A DNA stretch of 17,864 nt from NCBI GenBank assembly GCA_000431015.1, contig HF986022.1, positions 1 through 17,864 of the forward strand. The letters run 5' to 3'. This DNA is from Alistipes sp. CAG:514. GTDB taxonomy: Bacteria; Bacteroidota; Bacteroidia; Bacteroidales; UBA932. Position 1 is the stretch's first letter, and every line of letters starts with the position of its first letter. The translations under genes were made by a program, and so were the position numbers. Under the pieces are notes generated by a model that was not told where the DNA came from, did not search any database, and saw only the letters and a list, made by a program, of their open reading frames with translations. This document shows, in pieces, positions 5,857 through 13,031 of this stretch.

Positions 5857-8612
5857 TGCTCCCGAGACGCCTGGCATATTCATTACTCCTTTTGCTGCTC
5901 ACGTTCAGCCTTTCCGCCCAGACCACGGAGCGGAAGGACAGTCTTGTGAGGCTGCTCGGCTGTGATGAGTTGCAGCAGGTTGATGAATATGGTGTCCAGT
6001 ACCGCAAGGCCTTGGGTCACGCGCGTTTTGAGCACAACTCGACCCTGCTGGTCTGTGACACCGCCTTGTGGAACGTCAACACGAATGTGATCAACGCCTT
6101 CGGCAATGTCCAGATCATCCAGAACAGCACGGTGCTCAGCAGCGAGAGTCTGGATTACCTGATCGACCAGAACCTCGCGCAGTTCCGAGGCTCTTTGGTG
6201 CAGCTTCGTGACAAGGACGGCAACACGCTCAGGACAAGGGATCTGGACTACAACACGAAGGACAGTGTCGCGGTTTTCCGTGGCGGAGGAGCATTGCGTG
6301 ACAAGGACGGCCAGGTCATCGAGAGTGTCGAAGGGTCTTATTTCTCCAAGCTCAGCACGTTCACGTTCACGAACAATGTCAACATGTACACGGACTCGAT
6401 GTTCGTGAAGACGGATTTTCTCAGCTACGACACCGAAGCCAACCGTGCCACGTTCGGCACCGGAACCAATGCCTGGAAGGACGACAACATGCTTTCCTCA
6501 AAGGCCGGTCTCTATGAGAGGGACTTAGAGAAATTCACCTTCACCACCGACGTCCATCTTTTGACCGTGGGTCAGGAGGCCTGGGCCGACACGCTGGTCT
6601 ACTACCGCGCCCGTAATGAAGTGGAGATGTTCGGTCATGCCGAGTTGTTGGACACGAGCCGCAATGTGGCCGCTGTCGCAGGCTACATGCAGTACATCGA
6701 TTCCTTGTCCTATGTCAAGATGGCCAGGGATCCGGCCGTCATCATGATCAGCGAGCAGGACGGAAAGAAGGACACCGTCTATGTCGGAGCTGACACGTTG
6801 ATCCTTCGTTCGATATCGAAGTGCGAGGTGGACTCTGTCGAGTTTGTCAGGTCAGAGGCCCGATTGAAGGAGTTGAATGTTGATCCTATCACGGAGTACC
6901 GGCGCAAGGCTGCCGAGGCTGCCAAAGCCGCTGCCGAGGAGGCCCGGAAGAAGATGGAGGAGGAAGACCCGAACGCGAGGGGATCCTTTGACAAGGGAGC
7001 CGCCGCGCTGACCGAAAGCAGAAAACCGATCCTTCCCGCCCCGTGGGATGATGATGTCATTGAATATGAACCGCCTCGCTGGAGCTGGACACCGCCGGCC
7101 ACGGAGTCATATTCTTTGCCGGTCGCCGGGCTTGTCAAAACTCCCGCCCGCCCGCTCGCTCAGAACCCCGACACTTTGAAGTCGGCAAGTCTCAAGCCTC
7201 AGTCCGACACCCTTCGCACCCGGTCCAATACCCTTCGCACCCCGGCAGACACCCTTCGCGCCTCTGCCGACACCCTGAGACCTCAGTTGGACACAACGGC
7301 GTTCCAAGCTGACAGTCTTGGCTTCCCAAAAGATTCGCTGGCCATGGCGGACTCCCTTTCCATTGCCGCGAAAGACTCGCTTGACCTGACTCCGAAAGAC
7401 TCCACAAAGATCAATTTCATCTACGGAATCAATAACGTCAAGGTCTTCAGAACCGACATGCAGGTCGCGTGTGACTCTCTGGCCTACACTGACCTTGACT
7501 CGTTGATACGTCTCTACAGGAAACCGTATGTCTGGAATGAAACCAAGAGGCAGTACACGGCGGACAGCATAACAGTGATTGTCAAGAACCAGTCCATCGA
7601 GCGCGCGAGCCTGATGTCAAACGCCTTCATCATCGTCCAGGAGGACTCCCTCTCGTTCGATCAGATCAGGGCGACGGAAATGATGGCCTATTTCGACAGC
7701 ACTGGAACACTCCGGCGTTTCGACGCGATGGGCGGGGCGTCCGGTGTCTTCTTCATAGAGGAGAACAATTCGCTTGCGACGGTCAACAAGTTCGAGTCGA
7801 AGATGATGACGGCCATTTTGAAGGAAGGGAACATTCAGGATATCAACTATTTCGACGCTGTCAAGAGCGATGCCTATCCTGTCGTCCAGCTAAAGAAGGA
7901 CGAGAGGATTCTTAAGGGTTTCGACTGGCAGCCTGAAAAGCGTCCCAAAGGTCCGGAGGACATCACCGAGTACAAGCCGCGAGAGTCTCAAAGGTCTGTC
8001 TACGAGCAGATTCCACGTGCGAAATTCGCCGAGACCGACATTTATTTCCCTGGCTATATGAGCAGCGTCTATAAGATGCTTGCGACCCAGGATTCTCTGA
8101 AGCGCGTCCGTAAGGCGGAGAGGAAGCGGCTGGAGGAGTTGCGTAAGGCTGAGGAGGCTCGTGTGGCGGATAGTCTGCGGGTGGCAGCCGACAGTCTTGC
8201 GCTCCGGGACAGCCTTGCCAGAAAGGACAGCCTTGCGTTGAGGGATTCCTTGGCCGCGCGTAAGGACAGCATAGCGTTGAAAGATACCCTTGCGGTTTCC
8301 GCGGACAGTGCGTCTGTAAAGAATCAGTTGGATCCGGCAGCGGCGAGGAAGGCTGCGAAAGAGGAAAGCCGCAGGAAGCGTGCGGAGGCGCGTGAGGCAA
8401 GATGGGCCGAGCTTGACGCCCGTGATGAGGCCAAGGCCAAAGTCAAGGAAGAGAAAGCCTTGAAAAGGAAACGTAAGAAGACCCTCAAGACGCTGAAAGC
8501 AATGGAGAAACGGCGTGCCAAGGAAGATCGGATGCTGGAACGCTATCGTCTCCGCTTCGAGAAGCAGAAAGCCAGAAAAGAAGCCCGGGCCGCCAAACGC
8601 TCCGCCCGCTGA
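5856..8612 (+). CDS. OstA/LptA-like outer-membrane LPS-transport protein
   Basis: This 918-residue exported protein has a signal peptide (hydrophobic run at residues 7-19, cleavage near SAQ at 20-22). It then shows the repeating beta-strand pattern of the OstA/LptA fold (about 45-310: FEHNSTLLVCDTALWN, AFGNVQI, LDYNTKDS). A second OstA-like block follows at about 520-700 (INNVKVFRTDMQVACDSLAY). Between them is a Pro/Ser/Thr-rich linker with four 7-residue repeats. After about residue 745 comes a long charged tail with DSLA-type repeats and a Lys/Arg/Glu-rich, probably helical end. Such proteins are thought to shuttle or assemble lipopolysaccharide with LptD. Overlap with the SurA-like gene puts folding and LPS assembly in one transcription unit. 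It is much longer than enterobacterial LptA, so I avoid that symbol. Confidence 0.87.
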   Translation: MLPRRLAYSLLLLLLTFSLSAQTTERKDSLVRLLGCDELQQVDEYGVQYRKALGHARFEHNSTLLVCDTALWNVNTNVINAFGNVQIIQNSTVLSSESLDYLIDQNLAQFRGSLVQLRDKDGNTLRTRDLDYNTKDSVAVFRGGGALRDKDGQVIESVEGSYFSKLSTFTFTNNVNMYTDSMFVKTDFLSYDTEANRATFGTGTNAWKDDNMLSSKAGLYERDLEKFTFTTDVHLLTVGQEAWADTLVYYRARNEVEMFGHAELLDTSRNVAAVAGYMQYIDSLSYVKMARDPAVIMISEQDGKKDTVYVGADTLILRSISKCEVDSVEFVRSEARLKELNVDPITEYRRKAAEAAKAAAEEARKKMEEEDPNARGSFDKGAAALTESRKPILPAPWDDDVIEYEPPRWSWTPPATESYSLPVAGLVKTPARPLAQNPDTLKSASLKPQSDTLRTRSNTLRTPADTLRASADTLRPQLDTTAFQADSLGFPKDSLAMADSLSIAAKDSLDLTPKDSTKINFIYGINNVKVFRTDMQVACDSLAYTDLDSLIRLYRKPYVWNETKRQYTADSITVIVKNQSIERASLMSNAFIIVQEDSLSFDQIRATEMMAYFDSTGTLRRFDAMGGASGVFFIEENNSLATVNKFESKMMTAILKEGNIQDINYFDAVKSDAYPVVQLKKDERILKGFDWQPEKRPKGPEDITEYKPRESQRSVYEQIPRAKFAETDIYFPGYMSSVYKMLATQDSLKRVRKAERKRLEELRKAEEARVADSLRVAADSLALRDSLARKDSLALRDSLAARKDSIALKDTLAVSADSASVKNQLDPAAARKAAKEESRRKRAEAREARWAELDARDEAKAKVKEEKALKRKRKKTLKTLKAMEKRRAKEDRMLERYRLRFEKQKARKEARAAKRSAR
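7203..7286 (+). repeat. 21-bp in-frame repeat in the OstA-like gene (4 units)
   Basis: Four 21-base units encode SDTLRTR, SNTLRTP, ADTLRAS and ADTLRPQ (from residue 450). They lie in the linker between the two OstA-like blocks, so copy-number change should be tolerated. Degenerate DTLK and DTTA relatives flank them. Confidence 0.9.
8167..8310 (+). repeat. Degenerate in-frame DSLA/KDS repeat in the OstA-like tail
   Basis: Seven or eight short motifs of the form DSLAxRK or DSLALRD recur every 5-8 residues in the C-terminal tail of the OstA-like protein, followed by a Lys/Arg/Glu-rich segment. The pattern suggests an extended or helical charged stalk. It is irregular at DNA level, so older than the 21-bp repeat. 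Confidence 0.7.
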
Positions 8613-8672
8613 TGCCCCGACTTTGCTTTATCGTTGTCTTAGCATACCGCCCTTGGAAATAAGAGGTTTTCT

Positions 8673-9080
8673 TTATGCGGAGATTTGTGACAACTCACGT
8701 CCGATAGTGCGAATTTGCTCCAGAATTTGATTCAGGCGTGCGTCGGATGGCTTCTTGGCGCCACTGATGTACTGGGCGAAAAGACTTTGGGAGATACCCA
8801 GTCGGCGGGCGACGGCGGAAGCGTTCAACTCCGGATGCTCGATGAATATGTTGTAGAGTATTGTCTTATCCTTCTTTTCAAAGAAATTCGCAAAGCAAAG
8901 ATCCTCGTCCAGTTCCGGCCAATGAATGCCGTTGGCGTCAGGGACATAGTTGCATCTCTGCTCTTCCGTTGCATACTTCAAACGAGGATAGTCCGCGAAA
9001 CGCTCTCTCGCTTCCCTTCCATCCTCTGTCCGGATCCACACCGCCGAATCCGTCAGCCAAATCTCCTTAACTTTGATCAT
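8673..9080 (-). CDS. DUF2442 + HTH protein, antitoxin-like
   Basis: This 135-residue protein has an N-terminal DUF2442-like part (residues 1-75: a VKEIWLTD strand and the end motif GIHWPELDEDL). It is fused to a Cro/C1-type helix-turn-helix (about 90-128: ASAVARRLGISQSLFAQYISGAKKPS). DUF2442 proteins commonly pair with DUF4160 proteins in putative toxin-antitoxin modules, and the HTH fits autoregulation. Its ATG overlaps the stop of the DUF4160 reading frame (ATGA), so the two formed one operon. The upstream partner is now interrupted by an insertion. It converges with the OstA-like gene; the 60 bases between them hold no clear terminator. Toxin-antitoxin function is inferred, not shown. Confidence 0.83.
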   Translation of the reverse strand: MIKVKEIWLTDSAVWIRTEDGREARERFADYPRLKYATEEQRCNYVPDANGIHWPELDEDLCFANFFEKKDKTILYNIFIEHPELNASAVARRLGISQSLFAQYISGAKKPSDARLNQILEQIRTIGRELSQISA

Positions 9081-9485
9081 TTGTCACTCACTTTATTGAA
9101 GAAACGATTCCAATGCTCAGCGATCACCTCAACGTTCTCCTCAATCACAGCTTCGACCATCTTTAACTCCGGAGGCTTCAAGCCATTGTTTTCCACCAGT
9201 TTAGTAACCTTCAAAAAATAACCTGCCTCATCTTAAGGAATCTTTTCGGTCTATATCTGTTTTCTCATCAGTCATGTGCCACCGGCACACTCCTTCTTCG
9301 AAAATAGATCTATCCTCGAAAATCTTCTCCTAATCTGAGGCAGGTTATTTTTTTTCACGTTACTTAACAGGAAAGATGGTAAACTTCGCATTAACATCCC
9401 CTTTCACTACATGAACATGAATAGGCCAGTGGTCATTGGCGTAGAACATAAATCTAAAGCCAAAGAAGTAAAATATGGTCGGCAT
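9077..9485 (-). pseudogene. DUF4160 gene split by a 160-bp palindromic insertion
   Basis: Read from the ATG at 9485, the frame gives MPTIFYFFGFRFMFYAND...FTIFPVK and then a TAA created by the insertion (9360-9362). After 9204 the frame resumes LVENNGLKPPELK...RFFNKVSDK and ends in a TGA overlapping the next ATG. Deleting the 160-bp element and one copy of TTA rejoins the halves exactly (CCT GTT AAA CTG) into an 81-residue DUF4160-like protein. The element is thus very likely a recent insertion, and at most a 41-residue fragment is now made. It has its own promoter at 9508-9539. DUF4160 proteins are the usual partners of DUF2442 proteins, probably as the toxin side. Confidence 0.85.
9204..9363. 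mobile_element. 160-bp MITE-like palindromic element, TTA target duplication
   Basis: The element is flanked on both sides by TTA (9201-9203 and 9364-9366). Its ends are GTAAC...GTTAC, and the left arm AAAAAATAACCTGCCTCA mirrors TGAGGCAGGTTATTTTTT on the right. Weaker complementarity continues inward to a central stem TGTGCC/GGCACA around 9282. The whole element is therefore one long imperfect hairpin. It has no coding capacity, so a transposase would have to act in trans. It inserted into the DUF4160 gene. Confidence 0.85.
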
Positions 9486-9507
9486 CCTCAAATCTTTTTC
9501 TCAAAGA

Positions 9508-9539
9508 CAAATATAGGTAATATTTTTATAACCTGCAAA
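9508..9539 (-). promoter_or_regulatory. Promoter of the DUF4160-DUF2442 operon
   Basis: On the minus strand TTTG (9539-9536), exactly 20 bases, then TATATTTG (9515-9508) match the Bacteroidetes TTTG-N19/21-TAnnTTTG promoter. The predicted start near 9501 gives a leader of about 15 bases to the ATG at 9485. The TTTG box lies in the T-tract of the upstream terminator. Confidence 0.82.
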
Positions 9540-9567
9540 AAAAGAGGGTGACATTGGTCACCCTCTT
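9536..9567 (-). terminator. Intrinsic terminator of the threonine dehydrogenase gene
   Basis: A perfect 11-bp stem AAGAGGGTGAC/GTCACCCTCTT with a 4-base loop occupies 9542-9567. On the minus strand it is followed by a run of T residues to 9537, 25 bases past the tdh stop. Its T-tract overlaps the TTTG box of the next promoter. Confidence 0.92.
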
Positions 9568-9591
9568 CTTTATCTTTTTGATGTATAATTT

Positions 9592-10545
9592 CTAGAGCAG
9601 CTTCTTGCGGAGCGCGTCGATCATGTCTACGGTCATGGTCTCCATGTCGTAGGCAGGAGACCAGCCCCATTCCTCGCGGGCGCAGGAGTCATCCATTTTG
9701 TCCGGCCATGATTCGGCGATCGCCTGACGGACAGGATCGACCTCATAGCGCATCCTGAATCCAGGGATGTGTTCCTCGATCTTCTTGCGCAGGATCTCAG
9801 GATCGAAGCTCATTGACGCTATGTTGAATGAGTTGCGGTGTTTCAGCTTGGACGGGTCGGCGTTCATGATGTCCACGGCGGCCTTCAGGGCGTCAGGCAT
9901 GTACATCATGTCCATGAATGTCCCGGCGGCGATAGGACAGACAAACTCCTCACCCTTCACGGCGGCGTAGTAGATCTCAACGGCGTAGTCGGTTGTGCCT
10001 CCCCCAGGCAGAGTGACATTGGAGATCAATCCCGGGAACCTCACCGAACGGGTGTCCACGCCATACTTCGTGTGGTAGTAGTCGCTGAGCAGCTCGGTAG
10101 CCACCTTGGTCACGCCGTACATTGAGCGCGGCCTCTGGATCGTGTCCTGAGGCGTGTCCTGGTGCGGGGTCTCCGGACCGAACGAGCCGATGGACGATGG
10201 AGTGAACACGGCGACATTGTTCTCGCGGGCGATCTCAAGAATATTCATGAGACCGTCAATCTGGATGTGCCATGCCAGTTGCGGCTTCTTCTCCGCCACG
10301 GCGGAGAGCAGGGCTGCCAGATTGTAGATCGTGTCGATGTTGTACTTCTTCACGATTCCGAGAAGTTGCTCGCCGTTGCATACATCCGCCTCGGCGGCAG
10401 GGCCGCTTTCGAGCAGAATACCCTTAGGCTCAGCGCCTTTAATGTAACCGGCAACAACGTTGCCCTCAGGACACATCTTCCTGATTTTCATTGTCAGCTC
10501 GGAGCCTATCTGGCCGGTCGAGCCTATCACAAGTACGTTTTTCAT
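9592..10545 (-). CDS. tdh: L-threonine 3-dehydrogenase, SDR/epimerase type
   Basis: This 317-residue extended short-chain dehydrogenase has a Rossmann GSTGQIG loop (residues 8-14), a NLAALLS strand (75-81), S117/S118 and the catalytic Y143-x3-K147 pair in SMYGVTK. The MYMPDA segment and the overall sequence resemble the NAD-epimerase-like threonine dehydrogenases of Bacteroidetes rather than the zinc enzyme of E. coli. It would oxidise L-threonine to 2-amino-3-ketobutyrate with NAD+ in the cytoplasm. The divergently transcribed neighbour is kbl, which uses exactly that unstable product, so context strongly supports the call over a sugar epimerase. Confidence 0.9.
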   Translation of the reverse strand: MKNVLVIGSTGQIGSELTMKIRKMCPEGNVVAGYIKGAEPKGILLESGPAAEADVCNGEQLLGIVKKYNIDTIYNLAALLSAVAEKKPQLAWHIQIDGLMNILEIARENNVAVFTPSSIGSFGPETPHQDTPQDTIQRPRSMYGVTKVATELLSDYYHTKYGVDTRSVRFPGLISNVTLPGGGTTDYAVEIYYAAVKGEEFVCPIAAGTFMDMMYMPDALKAAVDIMNADPSKLKHRNSFNIASMSFDPEILRKKIEEHIPGFRMRYEVDPVRQAIAESWPDKMDDSCAREEWGWSPAYDMETMTVDMIDALRKKLL

Positions 10546-10580
10546 TGCAGATGGCTTGTTTTATGCTTACTTAGCTTTTG

Positions 10581-10588
10581 CAAATTTA
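10581..10588 (-). promoter_or_regulatory. tdh promoter -7 box
   Basis: On the minus strand TAAATTTG matches TAnnTTTG, 36 bases before the ATG at 10545. No convincing TTTG box is seen 19-21 bases upstream. It faces away from the kbl box, about 60 bases off in the same intergenic region. Confidence 0.55.
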
Positions 10589-10650
10589 CATTATTTTCCA
10601 ATAAGTGTTCTTATTAATGCGAAAATATAAACTAATTTCACGAAAATTGA

Positions 10651-10658
10651 TATATTTG
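10651..10658 (+). promoter_or_regulatory. kbl promoter -7 box
   Basis: TATATTTG followed by TCA is identical to the guaB box. The predicted start near 10665 gives a leader of about 30 bases to the kbl ATG. The upstream TTTG box is poor. Confidence 0.65.
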
Positions 10659-10696
10659 TCATGGCGAAAACGAAACGTTTTAAAAAATCATAAGAT

Positions 10697-11887
10697 ATGT
10701 ACGGAAAATTCAAGGATCATCTGACAGCGGAACTCGCCTCCATCAAGGAAGCCGGGCTCTACAAGAACGAGAGGAACATCGCTTCTGCCCAGTCTGCGGA
10801 GATCACTCTCCAGGACGGCAGCAAAGCCCTTAACTTCTGTGCCAACAACTATCTGGGACTGGCTGATTCTCCAAGGCTCATCGAGGCCGCCAAGAAGGCA
10901 ATGGACGAAAGAGGCTTCGGAATGTCCTCAGTACGTTTCATCTGCGGAACCCAGGATCTCCACAAGGAGCTGGAGGCGGCGATTTCCAATTTCTTCCACA
11001 CCGAGGACACCATCCTCTACGCCTCGTGCTTCGATGCCAACGGCGGTGTGTTCGAGCCTCTTCTCACGGCAGAGGACGCGATCATCTCCGACTCTCTGAA
11101 CCACGCTTCGATCATCGACGGCGTGCGTCTGTGCAAGGCTGTCCGCTACCGCTACGCCAACGCGGACATGGCCGACCTTGAGCGCTGCCTCCAGGAGGCC
11201 CAGGCCCAGAGGTTCCGCATCATCTGCACCGATGGAGTCTTCTCGATGGACGGCAACGTGGCTCCGATGGACAGGATCTGCGAGCTGGCCGAGAAATATG
11301 ACGCGCTCGTGATGGTTGACGAAAGCCACTCCGCCGGAGTTGTCGGCAAGACCGGCCACGGAGTCGCCGAGCAGTATGACTGCTATGGCCGCATCGACAT
11401 ATTCACAGGCACTCTCGGAAAGGCATTCGGAGGCACCGTCGGCGGATTCACCACCGGCCGCAAGGAGATCATCGACATGCTCCGCCAGCGCTCCCGCCCT
11501 TACCTCTTCTCCAACTCACTGCCGCCGATGATCGTCGCCGCCGGCATCGAGATGTTCAGGATGCTGGGAGAAAGCAACGAGCTTCACGACCGCCAGCAGG
11601 AGAATGTGACCTACTTCCGCGAGAAGATGCTGGCCGCCGGCTTCGACATCAAGCCTACGCAGAGCGCCATCTGCGCCGTGATGCTCTACGATGCTCCTCT
11701 GTCCCAGAAGTTCGCCGCCAAGATGGCCAAGGAAGGAATATTCGTGACCGGCTTCTACTATCCGGTGGTTCCGAAGGGTCAGGCCCGCATCCGCGTACAG
11801 CTTTCCGCCGCCCACAAGCGCGAGCATCTTGACAAGGCCATCGCCGCCTTCATCAAGGTCGGCAAGGAGTTGGGAGTCATCAAATAG
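10697..11887 (+). CDS. kbl: 2-amino-3-ketobutyrate CoA ligase (glycine C-acetyltransferase)
   Basis: This 396-residue PLP enzyme belongs to the alpha-oxoamine synthase family. Landmarks are NYLGLADSPR (51-60), GTQDLHKELE (84-93), the SLNHAS histidine H137, VDESHSAGVVG (207-217) and the Schiff-base lysine K242 in GTLGKAFGG. Length and the GFGMSSVRFICGTQ motif fit Kbl better than 8-amino-7-oxononanoate or serine palmitoyltransferases. It would cleave 2-amino-3-ketobutyrate with CoA to glycine and acetyl-CoA. It is divergent from tdh across 151 bases, giving a complete two-step threonine catabolic unit. Confidence 0.93.
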   Translation: MYGKFKDHLTAELASIKEAGLYKNERNIASAQSAEITLQDGSKALNFCANNYLGLADSPRLIEAAKKAMDERGFGMSSVRFICGTQDLHKELEAAISNFFHTEDTILYASCFDANGGVFEPLLTAEDAIISDSLNHASIIDGVRLCKAVRYRYANADMADLERCLQEAQAQRFRIICTDGVFSMDGNVAPMDRICELAEKYDALVMVDESHSAGVVGKTGHGVAEQYDCYGRIDIFTGTLGKAFGGTVGGFTTGRKEIIDMLRQRSRPYLFSNSLPPMIVAAGIEMFRMLGESNELHDRQQENVTYFREKMLAAGFDIKPTQSAICAVMLYDAPLSQKFAAKMAKEGIFVTGFYYPVVPKGQARIRVQLSAAHKREHLDKAIAAFIKVGKELGVIK

Positions 11888-11905
11888 ACTTTTTTGAACA
11901 TTCAT

Positions 11906-11946
11906 AAGTTCCGGTCGCCAAGCCTGTCGAAGCGTCCGGAACTTTT
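11906..11946 (+). terminator. Hairpin after kbl, probable terminator with CCTGTCGA core
   Basis: AAGTTCCGG (11906-11914) pairs with CCGGAACTT (11936-11944) followed by TT, 19 bases after the kbl stop. The loop holds GGTCGCCAAGCCTGTCGA, closely matching the hairpin at 15733-15788. The T-tract is short, and the next ATG lies at 11948, so read-through is plausible. The hairpin argues against a TTG start at 11894 for the next gene. Confidence 0.6.
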
Positions 11947-11947
11947 G

Positions 11948-12997
11948 ATGAATAGGAATATGCCAAATCTGAGATTCTGGATGGACAACGCCCGGAAGAT
12001 AGCCCTTCCCCAGAGCGCCATCCCATGCCTTACAGCGATAATCCTCTCGATCGGCCAGGACGGATTCTTCTGGCCTCTCGCGATACCGGTTTTCCTCGGA
12101 GTCTGCGCCGCGCACCTGGGGATGAACCTCGCCGATGACTATTTCGACTACCTCAAAGGACTCCCTTCGGGAGAGATCCGCTCGTCCCTTGTGGCCGAAG
12201 GCTCGGTCCGCGCCCGGATGGACAAATGCCAGTACATCCTCTCCGGCGCGGCCACCGAAAAGGATCTCCGCAAGGCCATGATCCTATTCCTTGGCTTCGC
12301 GGCCCTGATGGGTCTGGCCGTTGTCATATTCCAGATGCTCACTAACGGCCCGGCCTCCGCGCTTGCTGTCGCCGCCTACGCTTTCGCCGGACTGTTCATC
12401 GGCCTCCAGTATTCCGGAGCGCCCATGCGCCTTGGCTATCACGGCCTTGGCGAGCTGGTCATAGGCGTGGTTTTCGGGCCTCTGAACATGATGGGGGCGG
12501 CTGCTGCGGTGACAGGAGCGGCCTTCCGCCCGGACATGTTCATCCTGAGCATCGGCATCGGTTGCCTTGTGACGAACATCGTCTTTGTCCATTCTGTGAT
12601 GGAGGCTGCTGCCGACAAGCAGCTCGGGAAGCGCACTTTCGCCCACCTTCTCGGAGGCAAGACCTCGCAGATCACCGCCCTGGCCGTGTTCACGCTGGTG
12701 CCGTTCATCTGCCTGATTTGCAACGTCTTCCTCTACGGCTGGAGCCACTGGTACCTGCTGACCCTCGTCTCCCTGCCGCTGTCCGTCTGTTTCCTCTGCT
12801 CCACCTGGCGCTTCATCAACAACCTCCCCTGCGACGACACTCCCCGCTGGTGGATGGGCTCGATGGGAAATTGGAATGAATATGTCAAGGCAGGCGTTGA
12901 CTGGTTCCTCTTCCGTTGGCTGATGGCCCGCAACATCAACACATTCTTCTGCCTGGTGGTCATCATTGTGTTCATAATCAATTCTATTGTAAAATAA
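11948..12997 (+). CDS. UbiA-family prenyltransferase (MenA-like)
   Basis: This 349-residue polytopic membrane protein has about eight or nine hydrophobic segments. The first Asp-rich motif is NLADDYFDY (N60 to D67), matching the UbiA N/DxxxD prenyl-diphosphate/Mg site. The second is the degenerate EAAADKQLGKRT, where the first Asp is Glu; GKRT and HLLG are kept. UbiA enzymes attach polyprenyl chains to aromatic or other acceptors at the membrane; MenA (1,4-dihydroxy-2-naphthoate) is the closest well-known candidate, but the acceptor is not proven. Starts at ATG 11948 or 11960 are both possible. A longer form from TTG 11894 would read through the kbl hairpin. It is followed after 34 bases by a radical SAM gene on the same strand. 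Confidence 0.83.
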   Translation: MNRNMPNLRFWMDNARKIALPQSAIPCLTAIILSIGQDGFFWPLAIPVFLGVCAAHLGMNLADDYFDYLKGLPSGEIRSSLVAEGSVRARMDKCQYILSGAATEKDLRKAMILFLGFAALMGLAVVIFQMLTNGPASALAVAAYAFAGLFIGLQYSGAPMRLGYHGLGELVIGVVFGPLNMMGAAAAVTGAAFRPDMFILSIGIGCLVTNIVFVHSVMEAAADKQLGKRTFAHLLGGKTSQITALAVFTLVPFICLICNVFLYGWSHWYLLTLVSLPLSVCFLCSTWRFINNLPCDDTPRWWMGSMGNWNEYVKAGVDWFLFRWLMARNINTFFCLVVIIVFIINSIVK

Positions 12998-13031
12998 CAA
13001 CCCGCCTTCCGCGCGGCAACTATCTTCTAAT

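Noticed and set aside
10661..10693. Ten-codon basic ORF (MAKTKRFKKS) just before kbl, possible leader peptide
   Set aside because: The predicted transcription start from the TATATTTG box lies around 10665, downstream of its ATG, and there is no attenuator structure.
11894..11947. Longer prenyltransferase from a TTG start
   Set aside because: The extra 18 residues would be encoded by the hairpin following kbl and do not resemble the family.
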